Assembly (NCBI GenBank): GCA_016711205.1
Contig: JADJTM010000002.1
Location: forward strand, 930,001-994,000
Origin: Micropruina sp.
Lineage (GTDB): Bacteria; Actinomycetota; Actinomycetes; Propionibacteriales; Propionibacteriaceae
DNA length: 64,000 nt
Reading direction: 5' to 3'
Shown here: positions 18,949-27,186 of the stretch, one piece after another
How the letters are laid out: every line of letters begins with the position of its first letter
Position numbering within the stretch: position 1 is the first letter of the stretch
Notes under the pieces: generated by a model
What the model was told of the DNA's origin: nothing
Seen by the model: the letters and a program-made list of their open reading frames with translations, nothing else
The model's database searches: none
Translations under genes and position numbers: made by a program

Positions 18949-19626
18949 ATGCCCACCCGCTCGCAGCAGCGCGACCACACCGAGGCGGCGATCATCGAGG
19001 CCGGTCTGCAACTGCTGGCCGAGGGCGGCGCCGAGGCGTTGACGATCCGGGGGCTGGCCCGCAAGCTCGTCCTCGTTCCCTCGGCGCTCTATCGGTATGT
19101 GCGAGACCGTGACGATCTGCTCAATCTGCTGCTGGCGCATGCTCATGCCGACCTGATCGCCACCGTGCAGACCGCTCATGACGCGGTGCCCCGCGACGAC
19201 CTGCGCGGCCGCTGGCGCGCGTTCGCCCACAGCCTGCGGTCATGGTCGCTGGGTCATCGCCACGAATGGTTACTGATTCAGAGCAGCGCGATCTCGGGCC
19301 CGGGGCCGCGACTGCCGGACACCTACGGCCTGCACGTACTGCTGCTGCGGCTGGGGGCTGACGCCGAGGCTGCGGGTCGGGTACCGATCCGAGGCGAGCG
19401 GCACGGCAGCGCGATCCCCGGTCTGGCGGCCATGCTCGCGCTGGCCGAGGTGACGGCGTCGGAGCAGACCGTGCTCGCCGGTCTGGCCGCTTGGCATCTG
19501 CTGGACGGGGCGCTCTACGCCGAGTTGCTTCAGCTGGCGGGGCGCGACCTGTTGGACGCGGACGCGTTCTTCGAGGCCATGATTGACGAAACCGAGCGGC
19601 TGGTCTTCAGCCCGGATCCGGCCTAG
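18949..19626 (+). CDS. TetR/AcrR family transcriptional regulator
   Basis: 225 residues. The N-terminal helix-turn-helix is clear: AAIIEAGLQLLAEGGAEALT, then IRGLARKLVLVPSALYRYVR. The C-terminal ligand domain resembles the TetR_C (WHG-type) fold. ATG 18949 is preferred over TTG 18943 because GGAG (18939-18942) is correctly spaced. A 27-bp palindrome just upstream is the likely operator. No divergent partner gene is present, so its other targets and its ligand are unknown. Confidence 0.85.
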   Translation: MPTRSQQRDHTEAAIIEAGLQLLAEGGAEALTIRGLARKLVLVPSALYRYVRDRDDLLNLLLAHAHADLIATVQTAHDAVPRDDLRGRWRAFAHSLRSWSLGHRHEWLLIQSSAISGPGPRLPDTYGLHVLLLRLGADAEAAGRVPIRGERHGSAIPGLAAMLALAEVTASEQTVLAGLAAWHLLDGALYAELLQLAGRDLLDADAFFEAMIDETERLVFSPDPA

Positions 19627-19682
19627 TTTACGTATCGCCGCCGCAGGCACTCCTTGCGCCGACCGGGCAACGTGCGCGCCGG

Positions 19683-20324
19683 TCAGTGCCCCAGATACCG
19701 GTCCGGACGATGGTTGAACGCGATCACCAGGTTGAGCACAACGGCGCCCAGCGCCGACAGGGCCACGCTCGGCCAGGGCAGCACGGCCAGGGACGCCAGC
19801 ACCACCAGCAGGTCGAGCACGAGCTGCACGTAGCCGGCCGGAATGCCGCGGCGCTCCTGCATGATCAGCCCGACGATGTTGAAGCCGCCCAGACTGGTGC
19901 GGTGCCGAAACAGGATCAGCAGGCCGACGCCGGCGATCATGTTTCCGAGCACCACCGAATAGACCGCGGGCAGCCTCAGCTGCGGCAGCATGGCCGCGTG
20001 CAGCGAGGTGAGCAGGGTGACCGCGCCGATCGCGAGCAACGTCCGCACCGTGAAGCTCCAGCCCTTGCGCGAGACAGCGGCGATCAGAAACGGCAGGTTG
20101 ACCACGAGGAACAGCACCCCGAACGGCACCGGGAACGCGTAGCTGAGCAGCAGTGACAACCCGGCCGTGCCGCCGGTGACGGTGGTGCTGGCGTGCAGCA
20201 GGTACAGCCCGAACGAGGCCAGCAGGGTGCCGGTGGAGAACCCCATCAGGTCCTCCGCCACGGTGTGTTTGGTGGCCGTGGGCGTGACCAGCGCCGGTGT
20301 GGCGGGCGTGCCGAGGGCGGTCAT
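19683..20324 (-). CDS. YitT family integral membrane protein
   Basis: 213 residues with about five or six hydrophobic segments, for example FSTGTLLASFGLYLLHAS, GVLFLVVNLPFLIAAV and VYSVVLGNMIAGVGLLILF. The ALGNMIAG-like and RHRTSLGGFNIV motifs place it in the YitT/DUF2179-less membrane family. The transported substrate is unknown. Its ATG overlaps the TGA of the upstream aminotransferase (ATGA), so the two are coupled and may act in the same pathway. Confidence 0.8.
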   Translation of the reverse strand: MTALGTPATPALVTPTATKHTVAEDLMGFSTGTLLASFGLYLLHASTTVTGGTAGLSLLLSYAFPVPFGVLFLVVNLPFLIAAVSRKGWSFTVRTLLAIGAVTLLTSLHAAMLPQLRLPAVYSVVLGNMIAGVGLLILFRHRTSLGGFNIVGLIMQERRGIPAGYVQLVLDLLVVLASLAVLPWPSVALSALGAVVLNLVIAFNHRPDRYLGH

Positions 20325-21400
20325 GCCGCCACCGCCCGTCCGGCCAACACATGCAACACCCGATCGTTGCTGGCGGCGTCCGCGATGGTGATCCGCACCC
20401 CGTCGCCGGCGTAGCCGCGCACCAGAATGTCGGCCGCATCGAAGGCGTGCAGCAACCGTTCCCGCTCGGCCTCGCCGGTGCGCAGCCAGACGAAGTTGGC
20501 CTGCGAATCGGGCACCGCGAAGCCCAGCCTGCGCAGCTCGGACGTGACCCGATCGCGCTCGGCTGCCACGGTCGCCACCCGCTCGGCGAGCTCGGCGGCG
20601 GCGTCCAGCGAGGCGATCGCCGCGGCCTGGGCGATGCTGCTGACCGCGAACGGAACCCCGGTGCGGCGCAACGCTCCGGCGACGGTCGGGGAGGCGATCG
20701 CGTAGCCGACCCGCAGCCCGGCCAGCCCGTAGGCCTTCGAGAACGTGCGCAGCACGCACACGTTGGGGTGCCGGCGGTAGCGCGCGAGCGCGTCCAGCGG
20801 GTCGGCGGTCACGTATTCGAGGTAGGCCTCGTCGATCACCACCAGCACCTCGGACGGCACCCGCGCCAGAAAGCGGTCCAGGTCGGCGCCCGGAATCGTC
20901 ACCCCGGTGGGGTTGTTCGGCGTGCACAGCAGCACCAGCCGGGTGCGCGGCGTGATCGCCGCCGCCATCGCGCGCAGGTCGTGGGCCTCGTCCGACGTCA
21001 GCGGCACCGGGACGGGCTGCGCGCCGGCCAGGGTGACCAGCAGCGGGTACGCCTCGAACGAGCGCCAGCCGAAGACCACCTCGTCGCGGGCGTCGCAGAC
21101 CGAGGCGATGATCTGTTGCAGCACCCCGACGCTGCCCGGCCCGACCGCGACCTCGTCCGCACTCACGCCGACGTGCGCGGCGATCCGCTCGCGCAGGCCC
21201 TCGGCGCCACTGTCCGGGTAGCGGTTGATGCGTCCGGCTGCTCGCGAAATCTCGGCCAGCACCGAGGGCAGCGGCGGAAAGTGGCTCTCGTTCGAGGCCA
21301 GCGACGCGGTATCGGACGAGGTGGCGCGGCGTCCGGCCACGTAGGGGGCCAGTGCGGTGACCGCGTGCCGCAGGCGCGGGGTGCGGGGTGCTGTGCTCAT
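20321..21400 (-). CDS. histidinol-phosphate / aromatic aminotransferase-like PLP enzyme
   Basis: 359 residues from ATG 21400, matching the 350-370 of HisC/Pat enzymes; an in-frame extension to 21442 is less likely. Fold-type I PLP motifs: LASNESHFPPLPSV (substrate loop), LLCTPNNPTGV, VVIDEAYLEY and the Schiff-base lysine in LRTFSKAYGLAGLRVGYAIA. It transfers amino groups to histidinol phosphate or aromatic keto acids. No other his gene is nearby. It is coupled to a YitT protein and divergent from an Lrp regulator, so an aromatic aminotransferase role under Lrp control is as likely as histidine biosynthesis. Confidence 0.85.
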   Translation of the reverse strand: MSTAPRTPRLRHAVTALAPYVAGRRATSSDTASLASNESHFPPLPSVLAEISRAAGRINRYPDSGAEGLRERIAAHVGVSADEVAVGPGSVGVLQQIIASVCDARDEVVFGWRSFEAYPLLVTLAGAQPVPVPLTSDEAHDLRAMAAAITPRTRLVLLCTPNNPTGVTIPGADLDRFLARVPSEVLVVIDEAYLEYVTADPLDALARYRRHPNVCVLRTFSKAYGLAGLRVGYAIASPTVAGALRRTGVPFAVSSIAQAAAIASLDAAAELAERVATVAAERDRVTSELRRLGFAVPDSQANFVWLRTGEAERERLLHAFDAADILVRGYAGDGVRITIADAASNDRVLHVLAGRAVAA

Positions 21401-21429
21401 GCGTCCGATGATGAAACCCGCGGCAGCAG

Positions 21430-21498
21430 TGCACAACCTCAACCTTAATCACTGTGCACAGAAGCGCTTCTGGCCCGTTTCAAGTGACAGAATGCACA
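21430..21498. promoter_or_regulatory. repeated TGCACA motifs and palindrome between divergent genes
   Basis: Between the aminotransferase and the Lrp gene lie three TGCACA hexamers (21430-21435, 21455-21460, 21493-21498) and a perfect 14-bp palindrome CAGAAGCGCTTCTG (21459-21472). Their position suggests Lrp-type operators for both genes. Binding is inferred only. Confidence 0.4.
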
Positions 21499-21500
21499 GC

Positions 21501-21980
21501 ATGACGACCCTCGACCCACTCGACGCCCGGATTCTGCTGGCGCTCGACGACGACCCCGACGTGTCCATGCTCGAACTCGCCCGGGTGCTGGGCATCTCGC
21601 GCAACACAGTGCACGCCCGGCTGCAGCGGCTCACCCGCGAGGGCGTCTTTCTGGGCTTCAGCCAACGCATTTCGCCGGCCAGCCTCGGCTATCCCGTGGT
21701 CGGATTCGTGTCGCTGTCGATCAGCCAGGCCCTCGGTGAGGGCACCGCCGCCGAGGTGGCCCGGGTGCCCGAGGTGATCGAGGTGCACGCCACCACCGGC
21801 GACGCCGACTATCTGGTGAAGGTGGTGGCCCACGACACCGGCCACCTGCATCGCATCACCAGCCGGATTCTCGCCATCGAGGGAGTGGTGCGCTCGAACA
21901 CGGTGATCTCGCTGTGGCAGGTGATGGGCAACCGGACGCGTCCGCTGCTCGAACGGTTGGCCGCGGGCGTTTCCTCCTAG
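21501..21980 (+). CDS. Lrp/AsnC family transcriptional regulator
   Basis: 159 residues from ATG 21501 (an ATG at 21492 is also possible). The winged helix is MTTLDPLDARILLALDDDPD, then ELARVLGISRNTVHARLQRL. The C-terminal RAM domain shows VIEVHATTGDADYLVKVVAH, where Lrp proteins bind effector amino acids. It is divergently transcribed from an aminotransferase, a common Lrp arrangement for local control of amino-acid metabolism. No Shine-Dalgarno sequence is obvious. Confidence 0.9.
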   Translation: MTTLDPLDARILLALDDDPDVSMLELARVLGISRNTVHARLQRLTREGVFLGFSQRISPASLGYPVVGFVSLSISQALGEGTAAEVARVPEVIEVHATTGDADYLVKVVAHDTGHLHRITSRILAIEGVVRSNTVISLWQVMGNRTRPLLERLAAGVSS

Positions 21981-22012
21981 ACTGACGTCTTCGATCACAG
22001 GGAGGCGTTGTC

Positions 22013-23041
22013 ATGCGGGCATTGGTGCTGGTCGAACCCGGACGAATCGAGCTGCAGCAGCGTCCCGACCCGCGGCCCGGGCCCGGTGAGGTGTTGCTCA
22101 AGGTCGAGGCGACCACCCTGTGCGGCACCGACCTGCGCATCATCAGCGGCGCCAAGACCGCCGGGGTGCGCCAGGGCGTGATCATGGGTCACGAGATCGC
22201 CGGCCGCATCGCCGCCCTCGGCGAGGGCGTCAGCGGCTACGAGGTGGGGCAGCAGGCGGCGCCGTCCATCGTCATCTCGTGCAACCACTGCCGGGTCTGC
22301 CTGCTGGGCCTGGAGCACCTGTGCGAGAACCTGCGGCTGATCGGCTACGAGATCGACGGCGGGCTGGCCGACTACTGCCTGATTCCGGCGCAGGCGGTGG
22401 CGCAGGGCAACCTGGTCACCACCCGCACCGAGGTGAACCCCACTCACCTGGCGCTCGCCGAACCGCTGTCGTGCTGCATCAACGCGGCGAACCAGTACCG
22501 GGTGCAGCCCGGAGACGTGGTGGCGGTTCTGGGTGCCGGACCGATCGGACTGCTGCACCTGCAGTTGGCGCAGGCGTCCGGAGCGTCCCAGGTGATCGTG
22601 TCGAACCGCTCGGTGGCCCGGCGTGCGCCCGCGGCTGCGCTGGGTGCGGTCGCGGTGGGCCCGGACGAGGTGCAGCAGGCCGTTCTCGAGGCCACCGGCG
22701 GGCTCGGTGCCGACGTCGTGGTGGTCTGTATCGGCGAGCCGGCGCTGGCGTCGGTCGCGCTCGACTTGGCCCGCCCGGGCGGCCGGGTCAGCTACTTCGC
22801 GGGCTTCCCGAAGGGCTCGACCGCCGAGGTCGACGTGAACCTGCTGCACTACAAGGAACTCGAGGTCACCGGCGGCAGCAACGCCCGCCGCCGCGACGTG
22901 CGGGCGGCCGTCCGGCTGCTCGAATCGGGTCACCTGAACGCGGACGCCATCGTCACCCACACCTTCGCCCTGGACGATGCTCCCGCCGCCTACGACGCCG
23001 TCCGCGATCGGCTGGGCGTCAAGATCGCCGTCACCCCGTGA
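22013..23041 (+). CDS. zinc-dependent alcohol dehydrogenase family protein (MDR)
   Basis: 342 residues of the medium-chain dehydrogenase family related to sorbitol/threonine dehydrogenases. The catalytic zinc ligands are Cys in ATTLCGTDLR and the His-Glu of IMGHEIAGRI. The structural zinc region is CNHCRVCLLGLEHLCEN. The nucleotide-binding loop is VAVLGAGPIGLLHLQLA. A GGGAGG ribosome site precedes ATG 22013, and a TAGACT -10 lies at 21978-21983. The substrate cannot be assigned. It starts 32 nt after the Lrp gene on the same strand and may be partly co-transcribed. Confidence 0.9.
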   Translation: MRALVLVEPGRIELQQRPDPRPGPGEVLLKVEATTLCGTDLRIISGAKTAGVRQGVIMGHEIAGRIAALGEGVSGYEVGQQAAPSIVISCNHCRVCLLGLEHLCENLRLIGYEIDGGLADYCLIPAQAVAQGNLVTTRTEVNPTHLALAEPLSCCINAANQYRVQPGDVVAVLGAGPIGLLHLQLAQASGASQVIVSNRSVARRAPAAALGAVAVGPDEVQQAVLEATGGLGADVVVVCIGEPALASVALDLARPGGRVSYFAGFPKGSTAEVDVNLLHYKELEVTGGSNARRRDVRAAVRLLESGHLNADAIVTHTFALDDAPAAYDAVRDRLGVKIAVTP

Positions 23042-23045
23042 GCGA

Positions 23046-24788
23046 TCACCGTTCCCTGGCCTGCACCCGTTCGGTGGGCGGGGTGCTGACCGTCGCCGTG
23101 GCGTAGCCGCTGCGCCTGCCGGTGACCCGGACCACGATCACGTGGCCGACATCCGCGCCACCGAGGCGGTACGTGGTGCCGGTGACCTTGGTGATTCGTA
23201 GATTGTCGCGGTACCAGGCATACTGCAGCGCCACCGTGCCCGGCCCCCAGGTGCCCGGCTGCAGGGTCAGCGTCGCCGTCGCCATCGCCGCTCCGGTCAG
23301 CTTGGGTTTGCCGGGTTTGAGCACGCCCGGTGCGATCGTGCCGGTGTAGCCGGACGTCTTCGCGACGGTGGTGAAACCGGCGCGCTTGCCGGTCACCTTG
23401 ACCCGCAACCGGTGCCCCAGGTCGGCGGGCACCACCGAGTAGGTGAGGGCGTTGGCGCCCTTGATCGTGTTGCCGCCGAGGTACCACTGATAGCTCAGCG
23501 TGACCGTGCCGGGTCCCCAGGTGAGGGGGAGTGCGGTGATCGTGCGGCCGACCTGGGCCACCCCCGAGTAGAGCGGAATCGGCGTGGGGTTGAGCGTGCC
23601 GGCCTTCACCTTCGCGGTGGGCTTGGAGTACTGCCGCACGGTGGCGTAGTACGTCGCCCGTCCGGTGACCCGCACCTTGATCGCCTGGCCCAGGTCTGCC
23701 GCCACCAGGCGGTACCGGGTCGAGGTGGCGTCCTTGATCGCGGTGGTGCCGCGGAACCACTGCCAGCTGAGCGTGACGGTCCTGGGACCCCAGTGCTGCA
23801 CCGAAGCCGTCAGCACCCTGTTCACCGCGGCGGTGCCCTCGATGGTCGGCGCCGGGGTGGGGTCCAGCCGTCCCGGGGTGATGTCGCCGATGGCCGCCGA
23901 CTCTTCGGTGCGCGTGGTGTGCCCAGGCTTCTTGGCCGTCACCCGCACCGCGATGCGGTGCCCGATGTCGCCGCCCCGAATGCGGTAGCTCTCGCCGGTG
24001 ACGCCCTCGCCGGTCATCGGGGCGCCGTCGCGCAGCCAGCGGTAGCTGAGCGTCACCCCGTCCGGACCCCATCCCGACTCTGCGACGGTCAGTATCGAGG
24101 GGTAGCGGGACGCTCCGACGATGGTCGGCGCGCGGGTGATGGTGATCGCAGCCCTGCCGATCGGGCCGATCGGCTGCGTGCTGCGGGTGACCGGCTGCTC
24201 GCCTTCCCGGGTGGCGGCGACCCGTGCGCTGAGCTTGTGCGTGAGATCGTTCACGCCGATGGTGTATTGCCGCTCGGTCGCCCCGGCGATGGGAGCGTCA
24301 CCGCGGACCCACTGGTAGGCGTAGCTCACGTTTTCGCCCCAGTCGGGCTGCTTCACCGACACCGTCACTCCCAGTGCGGCATCGCCCTCGATCTCGGGGT
24401 CGCTGGGGGTGAGCGCAGCCAGCGCGACCGGTCCCACCTGAGGCGACTCCTGATCGACGTCGGTGTAGCCGGGTTTGCTGCCGGCAACCCGCACCGAGAC
24501 ATGGTGGCCGAGATCGTCCCTGGTCAACCGGTAGGTGGTTTCGCGGGCGCCCACGATGTCTGCCCCGTCCCGAAGCCAGCGGTAGGCGAGGGTGACCTCG
24601 CCCGGGCCCCAGGTGCCGGGGTGGGCGGTCAGCGTCTGGTCCAGCCGGGCCTGGCCGGTGATCTCGGGTCTCGGGGTCGGCGAGAGCGTCGCAAGGGACT
24701 GCCCCGGGGTGCCGCTACAGGCAGCGAGCAGAAGAAAGGCGGCGAGCACCATGAGCGCCAGGCGAGAACCGGATCGACGCTGACCCAT
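23046..24788 (-). CDS. lipoprotein with six Ig-like repeats
   Basis: 580 residues. A lipoprotein signal with lipobox LLAACSG predicts surface anchoring through Cys24. The rest is six tandem modules of about 85-90 residues, each with the pattern TG.A.....LT..PGTWGPG.V.L.Y.W.R, then ..Y.L...DLGH...VRVTG....Y. The module starts are recognisable as PEITGQARL, DPEIEGDAA, APTIVGASR, APTIEGTAA, IPLYSGVAQ and KPKLTGAAM. Such modules occur in actinobacterial surface proteins as spacers or adhesive stalks. The same module type occurs in the hydrolase at 33437. There is no catalytic domain. A GGAGG precedes the ATG. Confidence 0.85.
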   Translation of the reverse strand: MGQRRSGSRLALMVLAAFLLLAACSGTPGQSLATLSPTPRPEITGQARLDQTLTAHPGTWGPGEVTLAYRWLRDGADIVGARETTYRLTRDDLGHHVSVRVAGSKPGYTDVDQESPQVGPVALAALTPSDPEIEGDAALGVTVSVKQPDWGENVSYAYQWVRGDAPIAGATERQYTIGVNDLTHKLSARVAATREGEQPVTRSTQPIGPIGRAAITITRAPTIVGASRYPSILTVAESGWGPDGVTLSYRWLRDGAPMTGEGVTGESYRIRGGDIGHRIAVRVTAKKPGHTTRTEESAAIGDITPGRLDPTPAPTIEGTAAVNRVLTASVQHWGPRTVTLSWQWFRGTTAIKDATSTRYRLVAADLGQAIKVRVTGRATYYATVRQYSKPTAKVKAGTLNPTPIPLYSGVAQVGRTITALPLTWGPGTVTLSYQWYLGGNTIKGANALTYSVVPADLGHRLRVKVTGKRAGFTTVAKTSGYTGTIAPGVLKPGKPKLTGAAMATATLTLQPGTWGPGTVALQYAWYRDNLRITKVTGTTYRLGGADVGHVIVVRVTGRRSGYATATVSTPPTERVQARER

Positions 24789-24887
24789 CGTTGCTAGTAC
24801 CTCCGAATGCTGAGCCGGTGGTGCGGCCTGGCACGAAGCGTAGAACCGACGGGCGGTCTGGGTGCGGAAATCGTCGTGTCGCCGGGG

Positions 24888-25268
24888 TCAGGCCGGTTCC
24901 CCGCGATAGATGCGCAGCGCGGAGGCGATCATCGGCACCTGCAACGGCAGCCGCGCCCAGGCGATCACCCGGTAGGGCAGCGGCTTGTCGGCCACCACGC
25001 GCAGGGTGTTGAGGTTGGCGGGGTAGACCGCGACGAACAGAGCTGCCGCCGCGAGCGCCGCGGCGCGGCGCGTGCGCGGATGCAGCAGGCCCGCCCCGAT
25101 CGCCAGCTCGGCAACCCCGGACGCGTAGGTGAGGGTGCGCGGCGCCACCGGCAGTTCCTGCGGAATGATCGCGTCGAACTTCTTGGGCGCTGCGAAGTGC
25201 AGCACCCCCATGCCGATCAGGCCCGCGCCCATCCATTTCGCGTCCGCGTTGCCTGTCGATGCGCTCAT
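24888..25268 (-). CDS. DoxX-like membrane protein
   Basis: 126 residues with four predicted membrane helices and the DoxX-type pattern: WMGAGLIGMGVLHFAAPKKF, TYASGVAELAIGAGLL, RRAAALAAAALFVAVYPANL, WARLPLQVPMIASALRIY. Family members are small membrane proteins of poorly known, sometimes redox-related function. A CATAAT -10 on the minus strand lies 6 nt before ATG 25268, so the mRNA is probably leaderless. The gene is divergent from the MFS permease. Confidence 0.8.
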   Translation of the reverse strand: MSASTGNADAKWMGAGLIGMGVLHFAAPKKFDAIIPQELPVAPRTLTYASGVAELAIGAGLLHPRTRRAAALAAAALFVAVYPANLNTLRVVADKPLPYRVIAWARLPLQVPMIASALRIYRGEPA

Positions 25269-25321
25269 CCGACGATTATGCCCTTGTTGGCTCCATCGCT
25301 CCTCCCTAGACTGAGGCAGCC

Positions 25322-25344
25322 TTATTGGCAAGGAGGACCAATAA
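25322..25344 (+). promoter_or_regulatory. hairpin presenting the Shine-Dalgarno of the MFS gene in its loop
   Basis: A perfect 7-bp inverted repeat, TTATTGG and CCAATAA, brackets a 9-nt loop CAAGGAGGA containing the AGGAGG ribosome site. The last A of the right arm is the first base of the ATG at 25344. A TAGACT -10 lies about 15 nt upstream. It may tune translation of the permease. Confidence 0.55.
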
Positions 25345-26672
25345 TGACCGACGTCCCCACGACTACGCCGCTGACCCGCAGTGAGCGCCTCGACCGGCTG
25401 CCGTTCACCCGTAGGCACGGCACGCTGTTGCTCGGCTCCGGCGTCGGCTGGGCGCTCGATGCGATGGACGTCGGGCTGATCTCGTTCGTGATGGCCGCCC
25501 TGGCCGCGCAGTGGAAGCTGGACGCCACCACCCTGTCGTGGATCGGTTCGATCGGCTTCGTCGGCATGGCGATCGGTGCGTCCCTGGGGGGTTTGCTGGC
25601 CGACCGGATCGGACGCCGCCAGGTCTTCGCGCTCACCCTGCTGGTGTACGGCGTCGCGACCGGCGCTTCGGCGCTGGTCACCTCGGTGGCCATGCTGATC
25701 GTGCTGCGCTTCATCGTCGGCATCGGCCTGGGCGCCGAGCTGCCGGTCGCGTCCACCCTGGTCAGCGAATACGCCCCCAAGGCGATCCGCGGACGGGTGG
25801 TGGTGGCGTTGGAGGCGTTCTGGGCGATCGGCTGGATTCTGGCTGCCCTGATCGGTTACCTCGTCGTGCCCGCGAGCGACAACGGTTGGCGTTGGGCACT
25901 GGCCGTCGGCGTCATTCCCACCGTCTACGCCGCCGCGATCCGTTGGGGGCTGCCCGAATCCGTCCGGTTCCTCGAAGCGAAGGGACGCATCGACGAGGCC
26001 GAGGCTGCCGTCCGCAGCTTCGAGGCCGCCGCCGGCGTCGATCCCGTCCCGAGCCCGGACGCGCCGCCCCCGAAGGCAACGCCCACCGACTCGATCTGGT
26101 CGCCGGCCCACCGAACCCGCACCGCCGCGCTGTGGGCCGTCTGGTTCTGCATCAACCTGAGCTACTACGGGGCGTTCATCTGGATTCCGACCCTGCTGGT
26201 GCAGCGCGGTTTCCCCTTGGTGCGCAGCTTTCAGTTCACGCTGATCATCACCCTCGCCCAGCTGCCGGGGTATGCGGTGGCCGCCTGGCTGATCGAGAAG
26301 TGGGGTCGCCGGCTCACCCTCTCGACCTTTCTGGCCGGATCGGCGTTCGCTGCCGCCGCATTCGGCTTCGCGACCACCGAGACCATGATCATCGTCACCG
26401 GCTGCGCCCTGTCGTTCTTCAACCTCGGCGCCTGGGGCGCGCTGTACGCCGTCGGGCCCGAGTTGTACCCGACGGCGGTGCGCGGCAAGGGCACCGGCGC
26501 CGCGGCGGCGTTCGGACGGATCGCGTCCATGCTGGCGCCGCTCAGCGTGCCCCTGCTGCTGGGGGCGGGCGGCATGGTGCTGGTCTTCGGGGTGTTCGGA
26601 GTGGCGTTCCTGCTGGCCGCCGGGGCTGCGCTCGCGCTGCCCGATCAGACCGGACGCGCGCTGGAGAGTTGA
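25344..26672 (+). CDS. MFS transporter (sugar or organic-acid:proton symporter type)
   Basis: 442 residues with 12 predicted helices. The MFS signature after helix 2 is GGLLADRIGRRQVFALTLLV, and the half-repeat motif IEKWGRRLTLSTF follows helix 8. LGAELPVASTLVSEYAPKAI and PESVRFLEAKGR resemble the sugar-porter and aromatic-acid symporter (NiaP/AAHS-like) families. The substrate is not deducible. ATG 25344 is set by AGGAGG in a hairpin loop. The frame is open far upstream, but that portion lacks membrane character. Confidence 0.88.
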   Translation: MTDVPTTTPLTRSERLDRLPFTRRHGTLLLGSGVGWALDAMDVGLISFVMAALAAQWKLDATTLSWIGSIGFVGMAIGASLGGLLADRIGRRQVFALTLLVYGVATGASALVTSVAMLIVLRFIVGIGLGAELPVASTLVSEYAPKAIRGRVVVALEAFWAIGWILAALIGYLVVPASDNGWRWALAVGVIPTVYAAAIRWGLPESVRFLEAKGRIDEAEAAVRSFEAAAGVDPVPSPDAPPPKATPTDSIWSPAHRTRTAALWAVWFCINLSYYGAFIWIPTLLVQRGFPLVRSFQFTLIITLAQLPGYAVAAWLIEKWGRRLTLSTFLAGSAFAAAAFGFATTETMIIVTGCALSFFNLGAWGALYAVGPELYPTAVRGKGTGAAAAFGRIASMLAPLSVPLLLGAGGMVLVFGVFGVAFLLAAGAALALPDQTGRALES

Positions 26673-27186
26673 GCGAGGATCGTCCCCCGCTGGACGCAAC
26701 GATCTCGGCACGGCGCGGCGCGGCGGCCGTCCGGGCGTGCTCGGTCGGCGACCTCGCTCAGGATGATCGCTCTGGTCTCGCCCAGGCGGCGCCTCGTTGT
26801 CAGCAACGGTGCGCGGTTTCGGGTTGGGCACGTGGTTTCGTGTTATAACGCGAAAGCGTGTACCGAAGGTGACAGCGTGTACCGCTGCTGAGAACCGGCA
26901 CCCGCCCGCGACGCCGGCACCCGCCCGCGACGCCTGCTCGACGCCAGCGAAAACGTCGGGCGCTGTCCAGCCAGCCCTGGGCACCGCGGCGAGCGGACCC
27001 ATCCGCTCACCTGGCTGCTCCGGCGGTCAATCGCCCGATGCGACCGTCCAGACCCCGGAACTCACGCAAAATGCGAGACTTCCTCACCCGTCTCCCCAAC
27101 CCCTGGGCGCACCCCATAGTGTGGGGCGTGTCTGGTTCCACCGCCGTCTCCACGCAGCGAGGCGTGTCATTCGAAGGGAAGCGCCC
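26673..27186. other. 514-nt intergenic region upstream of transketolase, with tandem 19-mer
   Basis: No credible gene. It holds two adjacent exact copies of GGCACCCGCCCGCGACGCC (26897-26915 and 26916-26934), a GNRA-type mini-hairpin ACGCGAAAGCGT near 26850, and two copies of GCGTGTACCG. The likely promoter of tkt is toward the right end; CCCATAGTGTGGGG at 27113-27126 is a short inverted repeat there. Confidence 0.5.

Noticed and set aside
26897..26934. Iterons of a replication origin
   Set aside because: Only two copies, no replication initiator gene, no DnaA boxes recognised; simple tandem duplication is enough.
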